Source: an uncultured Pseudanabaenaceae cyanobacterium
Lineage (GTDB): Bacteria; Cyanobacteriota; Cyanobacteriia; PCC-9006; JAAUQQ01
Length of the DNA stretch: 57,951 nucleotides
NCBI GenBank assembly: GCA_938021205.1
Contig: CALIGI010000090.1
Location: forward strand, 1 to 57,951
Direction of reading: 5' to 3'
A program made the position numbers and the translations under genes. Below, piece after piece: positions 1 to 8,811 of this stretch. The notes beneath the pieces are model-generated. The model ran no database searches, was not told the DNA's origin, and saw only the letters and a program-made list of their open reading frames with translations. Within the stretch, counting starts at the first letter, position 1, and each line of letters begins with the position of its first letter.

Positions 1-404
1 ATCAATGTTTGAGCTGTACTCTCGTTGGACATAGTCTTTTGACGCTTTTTCTTATCTAAAGTGATGCCTTTTTCTCGTTTTCTCTGAGAGGGGATGCTTC
101 ATTCTCAAACTATTTCAAACAGACTCAAGTTGTATGTGCTATATTGACGGATGGCTCCACCAGTGACGAAACTCAATTAAGGCTTGAGATTTTTCCAGAA
201 AATTTGTTGTTGATTGAGCCATTTCAATAGATTTTTAGTGCGGTATCCCGCGATCGCCTGGGACTGCGATTGAAGCTGAAGTCTTCCGCACTTCAAAACA
301 CAAAGAATTTATCTCGACTTTAGCTTAAGGTCGAGCCGATTGAAGCACCGAAAAAAGCGTTAGCGACGGTTCTAAACATTTTAAGAATTGAGTAATTTAA
401 CCGC
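1..404. other. Upstream non-coding stretch
   Basis: No convincing reading frame, RNA gene or strong hairpin is visible here. It contains a HIP1-like GCGATCGC octamer and AT-rich sequence before the first gene, so it probably holds that gene's promoter, but I cannot point to defined -35/-10 boxes. Confidence 0.5.
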
Positions 405-1526
405 ATGGCATTTTTGAGAGAAACGGCTCTGGTTTTTTGCGAAGACCAGTTTGGTCTTGTTGATGGGAAAACAGCAGCGGGGTTGGTTCGCTGTTCCGAA
501 CGCTATGAAGTTGTGGGCGTCATTGATCGAGCCTGTGCAGGTCAGGATGCTGGCCAAGTCTTGGGAGAAGCGCCAAATGGCATCCCCATCTTTGCTGGCT
601 TAGATGAGGCAATATCCCAACTATCTACCGTTCCTAGCTATTACATTTACGGCAAAGCTCCTTTAGAAACCTATATCCCAAACCATGAACGACTTCTAAT
701 TCTGGAAGCTATGGAAAAGGGGATGAACATTGTCAGTGGACTCCATGAATTCTTCTCTGAAGATCCAGAGTTCTTACAAATGGCCATTCGACACAATGTG
801 CGCATTCAGGATATTCGCAAGCCTCCTAGCCTGAAAGATCTCCATGTCTATACTGGCGCAATTTCTCGGGTCAATATTCCCGTCGTTGCTGTGCTTGGAA
901 CGGACTGTGCCTGTGGCAAAATGACCACAGCGGTGGAGCTGAATAAAACCCTCCAAGCCATGGGATTAAAGTCAGTTTTGGTTGCGACGGGGCAAACCAG
1001 TCTGATGCAGGGGGCTCAGTATGGCGTTTCCATTGATGCCTTGGTTTCCCAGTTTGTGATTGGTGAAATTGAACATGCCGTGGTCGAAGCGTTTGACCAG
1101 GAACATCCTGACATCATTCTGGTGGAAGGCCAGAGCGCAGTCAGCCATCCGGCCTTTATGGGCTCTATGGGAATTCTTAAGGGTTGCTTGCCCAATGGCG
1201 TTATTCTCCAGCATCCCCCAGCTCGGCGTTCTCGCTGCGACTTCCCTATGCTACCCATGCCCAATGTGGAAACGGAGCGACGGCTGATTGAGGCAACCTC
1301 CACGGCAAAGGTAATGGCGATCGCCCTCAGCCACGAAGCCATGACTAAAGCAGAAGTTGAGCAAACCATCTCGGACTACGAGCAGCGGCTCCAGCTTCCC
1401 ACCACGGATATTCTCAGTGATGGCTGTGACAAACTCGTTCAGGCTCTGGGCAATCATTTCCCCTTACTTGGCCAGAAGATCCAGCAGAACAGCCTAGAGA
1501 AACAAGTCACCTTGGAATTGATTTAG
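405..1526 (+). CDS. DUF1611 family protein (DgcN-like N-acyltransferase candidate)
   Basis: A 373-residue cytosolic protein of the DUF1611 family. The N-terminal part (about 1-140) is a Rossmann-like domain. The C-terminal part starts with a P-loop-like segment, GTDCACGKMTT, near residue 165, followed by an ATGQTSLMQG motif typical of the family. Family knowledge: DgcN, a DUF1611 member, N-acetylates D-glutamate. The next gene, 83 bp downstream on the same strand, is an amino-acid-racemase-fold enzyme, so a role in D-amino acid handling is a reasonable inference. The substrate cannot be read from the sequence. The ATG start at the beginning of the frame is used; no strong ribosome binding site precedes it. 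The family assignment is firm, the reaction is not. Confidence 0.85.
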   Translation: MAFLRETALVFCEDQFGLVDGKTAAGLVRCSERYEVVGVIDRACAGQDAGQVLGEAPNGIPIFAGLDEAISQLSTVPSYYIYGKAPLETYIPNHERLLILEAMEKGMNIVSGLHEFFSEDPEFLQMAIRHNVRIQDIRKPPSLKDLHVYTGAISRVNIPVVAVLGTDCACGKMTTAVELNKTLQAMGLKSVLVATGQTSLMQGAQYGVSIDALVSQFVIGEIEHAVVEAFDQEHPDIILVEGQSAVSHPAFMGSMGILKGCLPNGVILQHPPARRSRCDFPMLPMPNVETERRLIEATSTAKVMAIALSHEAMTKAEVEQTISDYEQRLQLPTTDILSDGCDKLVQALGNHFPLLGQKIQQNSLEKQVTLELI

Positions 1527-1609
1527 ATGGATTTCTCCCCGTCTTTGAATCGACTCCTGCTGGGCTTCAGAACATTGGCAGTTAGGGCACCCGGTTCAGT
1601 GGCCCTTGA

Positions 1610-2668
1610 ATGCCCAGAATAGAAATTATTCTGGCTCAGATTGAAGACAATGCTCGTATTCTCTCTGAACTTTACGCCACCCGAGGGGTCTCCCTTATGG
1701 GCGTTTCGAAAGCTGTCTTGGGCGATCCCGCGATCGCCCAGGCGATGATCCAGGGCGGAGTTAGCTTCATTGCCGATTCTCGCTTAGAAAATCTTGAGCG
1801 TATACGGAAGGCGGGCTTGAAAACGCAACTCGTCTTGTTGCGAACCGCCTGGAGTCAGGCTGAAACGGTTGTTAAAATTGCTGATATTAGCCTCAATACA
1901 GAATTCGAAACCCTGAAACGACTTTCCCACTATGCGAGCCAGCAAAGGCGGCAGCATCAAGTCATTGTCATGGTGGAGCTGGGTGATCTGCGCGAAGGGG
2001 TGATGCCCTGTGATCTGCCTCAGTTTATCCAGCAAACCTTGGCACTTCCCAATCTCAAACTGGTGGGTATTGGTTGTAATCTGGCTTGCTACGGGGCGAT
2101 TAAGCCTAGCGAAAAAAACATGGCTGAACTCTCCCAGCTTGTAAGTCATCTAGAGCAGCAATTTGGTCTGGATTTGAGAATTCATTCGGGCGGAAATTCT
2201 GCAAATTACCAATGGTTTAAGACGGCTCAATCCCTGGGGAATATCAACAATCTTCGCCTGGGTGAATCCATCCTGTTAGGTTGTGACACAGCCAATAGTA
2301 ATGCGATTCCAGGACTCCACCATCAGGCTTTTCAACTGGTGGCAGAGGTGATTGAGTCAAAGGCCAAGCCATCTTTGCCCTGGGGAGAAGTTTGTCAAGA
2401 TGCTTTTGGCTCGGTGCCCCAGTTTCGCGATCGCGGCACCCAACAAAGAACTATCGTCGCCCTAGGTAAACAGGATATTGCTAGCGGCAGTCTCAAGTCC
2501 AAGCAACAGCTCAATATTTTGGGAGCCAGCAGCGATCATTTAATTCTCAGCGGTCAGCGGCAGTTTGCCATTGGCCAAGAGCTACAGTTCAGTTTGGACT
2601 ATGGCGGGCTGCTGGCTGCCATGACCTCACCTTTTGTGGAAAAGCGGTTTGTGCAAGCTGATGCGTAA
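1610..2668 (+). CDS. PLP-dependent alanine/ornithine racemase-family protein
   Basis: A 352-residue protein with the alanine racemase N-terminal TIM-barrel fold. The likely PLP lysine is K34 in GVSKAVLG, and later barrel motifs include VELGDLREG and the phosphate-binding-like HSGGNSANYQW around residue 200. The arrangement resembles the ornithine racemase (Orr)/YhfX group rather than classical Alr, because the C-terminal part is not the full Alr beta-domain. It would interconvert L- and D-forms of an amino acid in the cytosol. It lies just downstream of the DUF1611 gene and is probably co-transcribed with it. Its last 70 bases overlap an antisense DUF2805 gene. The substrate is unknown. Confidence 0.8.
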   Translation: MPRIEIILAQIEDNARILSELYATRGVSLMGVSKAVLGDPAIAQAMIQGGVSFIADSRLENLERIRKAGLKTQLVLLRTAWSQAETVVKIADISLNTEFETLKRLSHYASQQRRQHQVIVMVELGDLREGVMPCDLPQFIQQTLALPNLKLVGIGCNLACYGAIKPSEKNMAELSQLVSHLEQQFGLDLRIHSGGNSANYQWFKTAQSLGNINNLRLGESILLGCDTANSNAIPGLHHQAFQLVAEVIESKAKPSLPWGEVCQDAFGSVPQFRDRGTQQRTIVALGKQDIASGSLKSKQQLNILGASSDHLILSGQRQFAIGQELQFSLDYGGLLAAMTSPFVEKRFVQADA

Positions 2669-2865
2669 ATGCGCATCGGCAATTGAACTATTTTAAATTC
2701 CGGTCGTGCCATTCGCTGTGGAATAGCCACCCGATGCATCACAGCAATCATCTGCTTTTCCTGAAGCTCATACTGCAATACGATCGCATCAAAGGTTGTC
2801 CGATCCTCCCAGGCCATTTCAACGACGCGAGCAATAGTGGCAGAATCAAACTCGGGCAGTTTCAT
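2599..2865 (-). CDS. DUF2805 (TIGR03643-type) small protein
   Basis: An 88-residue protein beginning MKLPEFDS. It contains the recognisable DUF2805 core with AMAWEDRTTFDAI-like spacing (VEMAWEDRTTFDAI here) followed by a helix, QEKQMIAVMHR, which looks like a short helix-turn-helix-type domain. A TTG codon 11 residues upstream could extend it; the internal ATG is preferred because the family normally starts close to this motif. Its 3' end runs antisense into the racemase gene, so the two genes are convergent and share about 70 bp. The function of the family is unknown; the size and motif make it a real gene, not a shadow. Confidence 0.7.
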   Translation of the reverse strand: MKLPEFDSATIARVVEMAWEDRTTFDAIVLQYELQEKQMIAVMHRVAIPQRMARPEFKIVQLPMRIYASACTNRFSTKGEVMAASSPP

Positions 2866-2906
2866 CAAGCTAGCTCTAGAACGAGAAGGGATAGGCAAAT
2901 CAATCT

Positions 2907-3821
2907 ATGGCTCATGCTAACGAAGAAGCGCAGCAGGCGCAGTCTACCTTTCACCATATTTCGGTTTTACCGACTGAGCTAATTAATGGTTTGGCCATAA
3001 AGCCCGGTGGTCAGTATTTAGATGTGACCCTAGGCGGTGGCGGTCATACCCAGCTGCTCTTGGAAGCAGCAGAGGGGACTGAAGTTTGGGGAATTGACCA
3101 GGATGAGGTGGCGATCGCCGCTGTCCAATCCCGCCTGTCCCACTATATGGAAACCAACCGTCTCCACCTAATCCACAACAACTTCGACGAATTCCATCCA
3201 GGTGAGCAAAAATTCGACGGCATCATCGCCGACCTCGGCGTCAGCTCCGTGCAATTTGACGTAGCCGAGCGGGGCTTCAGCTTCCGCAGCGAAGCTCCTC
3301 TCGATATGCGCATGAACCAGCAGCAAAGCCTCACCGCTGCTGAAATAGTCAACACCTGGGAAGACAAAGAGCTAGCAGATCTCATCTATGAACTGGGAGA
3401 AGAGCGCCGCTCCCGGCGCATCGCCCGCAAAATCATCGAAAACCGCCCCATTGAGACCACCACCCAACTGGCCTACGTCGTGGCAGGCTGCTTCCCGCCC
3501 AAACAGCGCCATGGCCGCATCCACACCGCCACCCGCACCTTTCAGGCTTTGCGCATCGCCGTGAACCGTGAGTTGGAAGTTTTAGATCGACTCTTGGAAG
3601 TTGCACCAGACTGGCTCAAGCCTGAGGGTCGCATCGGCATTATTAGTTTCCATAGTTTGGAAGATCGCCGGGTGAAGCATGCGTTCAAGCCGGATGAGCG
3701 GTTGCGTGTGATCACGAAACGGCCTTTGACAGCGAGTGAGACGGAGCTGGAGGTTAATCCGCGATCTAGATCGGCGAAGTTGAGGATTGCGGAGCGGCGC
3801 GATCGCTCTAGCAACGAATAA
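2907..3821 (+). CDS. rsmH: 16S rRNA (cytosine-1402-N4)-methyltransferase RsmH
   Basis: A 304-residue SAM-dependent enzyme that N4-methylates C1402 in the decoding centre of 16S rRNA. The SAM-binding motif LDVTLGGGGHT is near residue 40. Other family hallmarks are DGIIADLGVSS around residue 105, SEAPLDMRM near 130 and the C-terminal ISFHSLEDRRVK block near residue 250. Length matches the usual 300-320 residues. In many bacteria rsmH starts the dcw cell-division cluster; here no mra/fts gene follows, which is common in cyanobacteria. The start ATG gives MAHANEEAQ. Confidence 0.97.
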   Translation: MAHANEEAQQAQSTFHHISVLPTELINGLAIKPGGQYLDVTLGGGGHTQLLLEAAEGTEVWGIDQDEVAIAAVQSRLSHYMETNRLHLIHNNFDEFHPGEQKFDGIIADLGVSSVQFDVAERGFSFRSEAPLDMRMNQQQSLTAAEIVNTWEDKELADLIYELGEERRSRRIARKIIENRPIETTTQLAYVVAGCFPPKQRHGRIHTATRTFQALRIAVNRELEVLDRLLEVAPDWLKPEGRIGIISFHSLEDRRVKHAFKPDERLRVITKRPLTASETELEVNPRSRSAKLRIAERRDRSSNE

Positions 3822-3973
3822 ACGATGCATCCAATTGAATGGTTGACTCCAAATTCAACTGTGGACATGGCGTGCCATGTGCCTAGCGTAAAACCTGCTG
3901 GCCTCAACTTCACACAGCCCCTAGAACAGCAGTATTTACGCTATAAATTGAAAGCCGCAATCGCCCCACCTCC

Positions 3974-4795
3974 ATGCCCCGACTCAAACCCAAACGTCGG
4001 ACCAGCCACCCACAAGACTCGCCCCACCGCGAGCCTGAGCGCCACCCAGCCCCAGAACGCCCCAGCAATCCCCTCAAGCTGCCCGGCAAACTGTTGCGCT
4101 CCCTCAGTCTCCTCTCTATGGGCGGAGCCATCACCCTATCCGCAATTTTTGGTATCGGTCTCCTCCGCGCGGGCGAAAGCTTCGTAACTGAAGTCAAAGA
4201 CCTCTTCAACGCCCCCCAACCCGAGCCCAAAATCGACGTCCGCTCCGTCGTCGTCCAACAAATCCAAGACGTCAGCGAACTCTCCACCGCTATCTTCTCC
4301 ATGGAAGCCGTCGTGCCCAGTAAACGCGATCGCACCCTGGGGAACCTAACAGTTGGCTCCACAACCTTGCTTTACATTGCCTACGGCGAAGTCCGGGCCG
4401 GAGTCGACCTCAGCCAGCTTGAACCCAGCGATATCAGGGTGAACGGCGAGCAGATGACCATCACCCTGCCCCCCGCCCAAATTTTGGACCAGAAAATTGA
4501 CGTGGGGCGCTCCAACGTCTACGACTACGATCGTGGCTTCCTCGGCCTCGGCCCAGACTCCGCAGTGGAACTGCAATCCCTCGCCAGCCAAGCGGCCCTA
4601 GACAAAGTTGTGACCGCCGCTTGCCAGCAAGGCATTTTGGACCAGGCTAGCGATCGCGCCCGCCTAGTCGTCACCCAACTCATGGCCACAGCCGGACAAT
4701 CGGTGATTGTGGAAACGTCACCCGCCATCGGCTGCAGCGCAGCCCGCCCATCCCAACCCGAACCAACGCCGACGCTCCCACCAGCCTTGCCATAA
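3974..4795 (+). CDS. DUF4230 domain membrane protein
   Basis: A 273-residue protein with a Pro/Arg-rich cytoplasmic N-terminus (about 1-40), one membrane segment at about residues 43-65 (LSLLSMGGAITLSAIFGIGL) and an extracytoplasmic DUF4230 domain at about residues 85-245. The domain includes the typical pattern of STAIFSMEAVVP, an LLYIAYGEVRAGVDL strand pair and an ITLPPAQIL stretch. The tail is Pro-rich. The function of the family is not known. It sits between rsmH and a flavoprotein gene on the same strand. A longer frame starting at 3825 in another register is not supported. Confidence 0.8.
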   Translation: MPRLKPKRRTSHPQDSPHREPERHPAPERPSNPLKLPGKLLRSLSLLSMGGAITLSAIFGIGLLRAGESFVTEVKDLFNAPQPEPKIDVRSVVVQQIQDVSELSTAIFSMEAVVPSKRDRTLGNLTVGSTTLLYIAYGEVRAGVDLSQLEPSDIRVNGEQMTITLPPAQILDQKIDVGRSNVYDYDRGFLGLGPDSAVELQSLASQAALDKVVTAACQQGILDQASDRARLVVTQLMATAGQSVIVETSPAIGCSAARPSQPEPTPTLPPALP

Positions 4796-4864
4796 ACTCA
4801 CGCTGCCCCGCGCCCCATTGCAAGAAATAATGAGGAGGCATCCAGCGGATCGGAACGGGGCTCT

Positions 4865-6133
4865 ATGGCTAATCACAACGTAATCGTCATCGGCGGCGGT
4901 GCAGCTGGTTTTTTTGGCGCGATCGCGATCGCCGAGGCCAACCCCAACCTCCGCGTTACCATCCTCGAAGCCTCCCAACAGGTCCTCGCCAAAGTCCGCA
5001 TCTCCGGCGGGGGTCGCTGCAACGTCACCCATAGCTGCTTTGAACCGGTCGAACTCATTGGCAACTATCCCCGAGGCAGCAAAGCCCTGCGCGGTGCCTT
5101 TACCCGCTTCCAGCCCGGCGACACCGTAGCTTGGTTCGACGATCGCGGCATTGCCTTAAAAACCGAAAACGATGGGCGCATGTTCCCCACTACCGACGAC
5201 TCCACCACCATCGTCGATGGTCTCCAGCTTGCCGCGTCAAATGCAGGTGTGCGCGTCAAAACTGGCACCGCCGTTACGGCAGTTGAGAGGTCGGAATCAG
5301 AAGGCATTGACCATCCTCACTTCAAAGTACAACTCAAGTCCGGCGAAGTCATGGATTGCGATCGCCTCCTCCTCGCCACCGGCAGCAGCCCCCAGGGCCA
5401 CCGCATCGCCAAAGGTCTCGGCAGCAAAATCGAACCCATCGCCCCCTCCCTCTTCACCTTCAACATCCCCGAGAACAAGCTCACCACTCTAGCAGGGGTC
5501 TCCGTCCAGGAAGCCCAGCTCAAACTCACCGTCACCAGCCCAGAACAAACCAAGACCAAACTGAACCAAAGCGGCCCTCTGCTCATCACCCACTGGGGCC
5601 TCAGCGGTCCCGCTGTCCTCAAACTCTCCGCCTGGGGTGCCCGTGCCCTCAAAGCCAGCCGCTACCAGGCCAAGCTTTCGGTCAACTGGCTTCCCACACA
5701 GAGCCTAGAAAACATCCAAAAGCAGCTGATCCAAGCCAAACAAGAAGCCCCGCGCAAACAAATATCCAACTATCGACCATTTTTATTTCCCCAGAGACTT
5801 TGGGAATACTGGGTCCATCGGGCAAGCATCGAGCCAGAAACGCGCTGGACAGAGCTATCCAAGAAAGCGCTAATGCGACTCTCCCAGGAACTCCACCAGG
5901 CTGAATATGAAGTGCGGGGCAAGGGCGTCTTCAAGGACGAATTCGTCACCTGCGGGGGCGTTAGCCTCAAAACCGTCAACTTCAAGACCATGGAAAGCAC
6001 AACTTGTCCGGGGCTGCACTTTGCCGGAGAAGTTCTGGACATCGACGGCGTAACTGGCGGCTTCAACTTCCAAAGCGCCTGGACGACAAGCTGGCTAGCA
6101 GGCCAGGCCATAGCAGAATCTCTGCAACCCTGA
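4865..6133 (+). CDS. HI0933/YhiN-family FAD-dependent oxidoreductase
   Basis: A 422-residue flavoprotein. It has an N-terminal FAD-binding Rossmann motif IGGGAAGFFGAIA at about residues 8-20, the family signature RISGGGRCNVTHS near 45, an ATGSSPQG strand near 170 and a C-terminal GEVLDIDGVTGGFNFQSAW block that closes the FAD site. The length fits the HI0933/BaiN-like family of 390-420 residues. The precise substrate is not established for most members; some are annotated as aminoacetone oxidases, which I would not transfer. It is preceded by a 69-bp gap after the DUF4230 gene. Confidence 0.88.
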   Translation: MANHNVIVIGGGAAGFFGAIAIAEANPNLRVTILEASQQVLAKVRISGGGRCNVTHSCFEPVELIGNYPRGSKALRGAFTRFQPGDTVAWFDDRGIALKTENDGRMFPTTDDSTTIVDGLQLAASNAGVRVKTGTAVTAVERSESEGIDHPHFKVQLKSGEVMDCDRLLLATGSSPQGHRIAKGLGSKIEPIAPSLFTFNIPENKLTTLAGVSVQEAQLKLTVTSPEQTKTKLNQSGPLLITHWGLSGPAVLKLSAWGARALKASRYQAKLSVNWLPTQSLENIQKQLIQAKQEAPRKQISNYRPFLFPQRLWEYWVHRASIEPETRWTELSKKALMRLSQELHQAEYEVRGKGVFKDEFVTCGGVSLKTVNFKTMESTTCPGLHFAGEVLDIDGVTGGFNFQSAWTTSWLAGQAIAESLQP

Positions 6134-6266
6134 TGACGGGCAAAAGATCGCCCCCAAACAAGGGTTAGGCCCCTGGGGGGTAAGACTCCATCGCTGCCAT
6201 CAGATTAGTCCAGTACAAATTGCTACACAGACTAGACCGATCCATATTTTTGAGCAGTTTTGGGCG

Positions 6267-8039
6267 ATGGCAACCTCCACGGCAACAGTCCTCATTCCCG
6301 GCACGGTGGTTCACCAGCGCTACACTATCCAGGAAGTGCGGCAATATCACGATCAATATCGGCGCTATTTGGCCCTCGACTCCGCCGATCGCTTCTGCCT
6401 GATCACCGAGTTCCCCATCTACAATAACGACTCGGCCCTCAACCTCCAGCTTAAGAAGCTATTTGAGCAAAAGACCGCCCCTCTGCTGGCCCTTAACCAC
6501 CCCCAACTGCCCCGCTTCACCGCAGCCTTTCGTGACGGTGATGGCTTCTTTCTCGTCCAGGAACCGTCCCAAGGGATTCCCTATCGGCAATTCCTCAAGC
6601 TCCGCAGCAATCAAAGCAAGAGCCTCACAGAACCCGAGGTAATCCATCTCCTCACCCACCTTTTGCCTGCACTCCAGGAACTCCACACCCGCAAACTCAT
6701 TCATTGCAAGATCTCCCCAGACTGCATCGTCTTGCCAGTCCCCCAGCCCAAGTCCGATGATGCCTTGCGAGCTGCCGTGCGCCATGAAATGCCCATGTTG
6801 GTGGAACTGGGAGCCTTAGACAGTTTGGCCCGCCAGATCGCAGCCTTGCAAACCAAACGCTCCCCCGATGATATGGCCCCCATCGCCCGTCTGGGCTATG
6901 CCCCACCGGAGCAAGTACAAACTGGGCGGATTTATCCCCACAGTGACCTCTACGGCCTTGCCGTAACTTGCTTGGAGCTACTCACAGGTCAGCCCCCTCA
7001 AAAACTCCTGGACAGCCACACCCTCACCTGGTCCTGGCAGGCCTACACCAGCCTAAGTGAGCCTTTTGAAGAAATCCTAGGCAAAATGCTGTCCTGGCAA
7101 CCCGGCGATCGCTATGCCACCGGCCAGGATGTTCTCAAAGCCCTCAAATCCATGCATCCTTCCTTCAAGGTCAGTGATCGTCGCAGCAAAGTCGGCCTTG
7201 CCGAGCTTAACGCCGGTTCGATCCTCTCCCTAGAAAGCTGGACCATTGACTCCTTCCTACGGCCTCGCCGCCCCAAGGGCAAACAGTCCGTACAACCCGA
7301 GCAATCGCCTCAGTCAACCCCACCAACAATCCGAGTCGAGAAAGACATCACAGCGAAAGGTTTACGGGGGACTCCACGACAAAAACAATCGCCCCTCCAG
7401 TCCAACCTCCATCCAAGCCGGAACAGCGAAACATCTGCGCCTGCTCACCCCTTACAATGGCAAGCCTGGTTGACCCTCGCCTTTCTCAGCAGCACCATCC
7501 TGGCCTCCTCGCTACTAATGGTCCCAAGCTCGCGTTCATTCATAGATGCTGTCGTCCCCCAGGCCCGAGCCCCTTGGCAACTCGCCACCTGGATCCAAAC
7601 CAAACTGTCATCAGCCCCCCTCAGCAACAACGCTTCTGAAGCGCATCCCAACGAAGCACCGACAGAATCACTGGCCATCCCAAGCCAGAATCCAGATGGC
7701 ACTTTAGCCCAGGCCACAGATCTCCTCAACAGCGATATCCCGATTCCCGTTTACCTCAGCGCCACCAGCCCAGAACAGTCCCTAGACGGCAGTCTAAGAA
7801 TTTTGCCTTCCCAGACCTATTTCGTCGTCGGTCAACCCGGCCAACAACTAACCGCTCGCCTTCAAAGCAATGGCACCGAGTTAACTGTTTTGGATAGCGA
7901 ATTGCGTCCCCTCGGCGGTGAATCCAGCAGTGCAACTCAATGGCAAGGGATGCTAGTAGGGGGCGATCGCACACTCTTCCGCATCAGCGGCCAAGGCAGC
8001 TACCAACTTCAGCTCACCCTAAAACTGTCCGAGCAATAA
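6267..8039 (+). CDS. Membrane-anchored Ser/Thr pseudokinase
   Basis: A 590-residue protein whose first 300 residues keep the fold of a bacterial Ser/Thr kinase: a helix ahead of the catalytic loop, GYAPPEQ (the APE motif) near residue 213 and the DLYGLAVTCLELLTGQPP helix. Key catalytic residues are gone. The HRD loop reads H146-C147-K148, the following catalytic Lys and Asn positions are S150 and C153, and DFG is replaced by E180-L181-G182. No VAIK-type lysine is evident in the N-lobe. After a disordered linker come one membrane segment at about residues 398-417 and an extracytoplasmic beta-rich tail of about 170 residues. Phosphotransfer is therefore unlikely; a scaffold or sensor role is inferred. 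Confidence 0.85.
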   Translation: MATSTATVLIPGTVVHQRYTIQEVRQYHDQYRRYLALDSADRFCLITEFPIYNNDSALNLQLKKLFEQKTAPLLALNHPQLPRFTAAFRDGDGFFLVQEPSQGIPYRQFLKLRSNQSKSLTEPEVIHLLTHLLPALQELHTRKLIHCKISPDCIVLPVPQPKSDDALRAAVRHEMPMLVELGALDSLARQIAALQTKRSPDDMAPIARLGYAPPEQVQTGRIYPHSDLYGLAVTCLELLTGQPPQKLLDSHTLTWSWQAYTSLSEPFEEILGKMLSWQPGDRYATGQDVLKALKSMHPSFKVSDRRSKVGLAELNAGSILSLESWTIDSFLRPRRPKGKQSVQPEQSPQSTPPTIRVEKDITAKGLRGTPRQKQSPLQSNLHPSRNSETSAPAHPLQWQAWLTLAFLSSTILASSLLMVPSSRSFIDAVVPQARAPWQLATWIQTKLSSAPLSNNASEAHPNEAPTESLAIPSQNPDGTLAQATDLLNSDIPIPVYLSATSPEQSLDGSLRILPSQTYFVVGQPGQQLTARLQSNGTELTVLDSELRPLGGESSSATQWQGMLVGGDRTLFRISGQGSYQLQLTLKLSEQ

Positions 8040-8066
8040 GCAAAACAGTCACCATTCTCACAAACC

Positions 8067-8102
8067 AAGGCCTCTATGATGATGCTCATCACAGAGGCCT
8101 TT
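8067..8102 (+). terminator. Hairpin downstream of the pseudokinase gene
   Basis: AAGGCCTCT is paired with AGAGGCCTT, with an inner TGATG/CATCA stem and a short loop. It lies 28 bp after the stop codon of the pseudokinase gene and 40 bp before the end of the convergent minus-strand gene. The T-run is weak, so it may act in both directions or only as a stable 3' end. Confidence 0.6.
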
Positions 8103-8142
8103 CCATCACTCAAATTCCTAATCTGAAAACCCCTGTCTCTAT

Positions 8143-8769
8143 CTAATTCGTAGCATCAGAAGACTCAGCAACTCGCCCATCAGACAAGCCAGTATTCTGC
8201 ATACCCGTAGGTCTTTCCTGCTCATCCGCGAGTAGCAATCCATCATCAGGCTGCTGCTGGACATAGGGCAAGGATGCCGCACGTAAACCTCGTACAACTC
8301 GCTCCGGAGTATTCATACCACCAATAAACAATGGCAACACCTCATCAGCAGCGTCACTCATGATATGGCCATAGCGACGAGGCATCACCCACTCATAGCC
8401 ATCATTCAGCATCTGCTGTGTCCGACGCCAACGGCGTAGCAAGTCCGAGAAGTCTTCGTTAGGTCGACAAATAAAGATGCAAATCTCAACCCCAGTCTTA
8501 ATTTTCCACTCGGGGTCACACATCAGAATTCCGATATCACAAGGTAACTCCGTCACCTGGCTGCGGGACTGCACCAGCTGCCCCGCCTGATATTCTTCAA
8601 GCCGCCGAATAATCAGCGGCAGAGGAATGCTAATCACACTTTCCCCTGGCCGCCGCATACTCGGCACCATCTCCAGATAGGGCCGAAACTGCTTAAGTAA
8701 TTCAATCACCGCTTGATGATCGCTATATTGCGCCAGCAACGCTTCATACTCGGACTTTTTGGCGAACAT
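8143..8769 (-). CDS. Conserved-looking protein downstream of pilC, unknown
   Basis: A 208-residue protein that I do not recognise. It is predicted soluble: it starts with charged helices (KKSEYEALLAQYSDHQAVIELLKQF), has a central alpha/beta part with a Cys-containing strand (CDIGILMCDPEWKIKTGVEICIF is split over about residues 74-98), then an RRWRR-rich helix and an acidic, polar tail from about residue 170. It follows pilC by only 42 bp on the same strand and so is likely co-transcribed with it. That suggests, but does not show, a link to pili. No signal peptide or membrane segment is visible. Confidence 0.65.
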   Translation of the reverse strand: MFAKKSEYEALLAQYSDHQAVIELLKQFRPYLEMVPSMRRPGESVISIPLPLIIRRLEEYQAGQLVQSRSQVTELPCDIGILMCDPEWKIKTGVEICIFICRPNEDFSDLLRRWRRTQQMLNDGYEWVMPRRYGHIMSDAADEVLPLFIGGMNTPERVVRGLRAASLPYVQQQPDDGLLLADEQERPTGMQNTGLSDGRVAESSDATN

Positions 8770-8811
8770 GATTAGTCCAACGAAAGCTCCTATAAGTCCG
8801 AGACTCTAGCC

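Noticed and set aside
3910..4362. 150-residue minus-strand frame opposite the DUF4230 gene
   Set aside because: It is rich in Arg/Ser and has no family likeness; it mirrors the codon bias of the real gene on the other strand.
5356..5904. 182-residue plus-strand frame inside the flavoprotein gene
   Set aside because: Pro/His/Gln-rich out-of-frame translation typical of GC-rich genes; the flavoprotein in the other frame has all its motifs.
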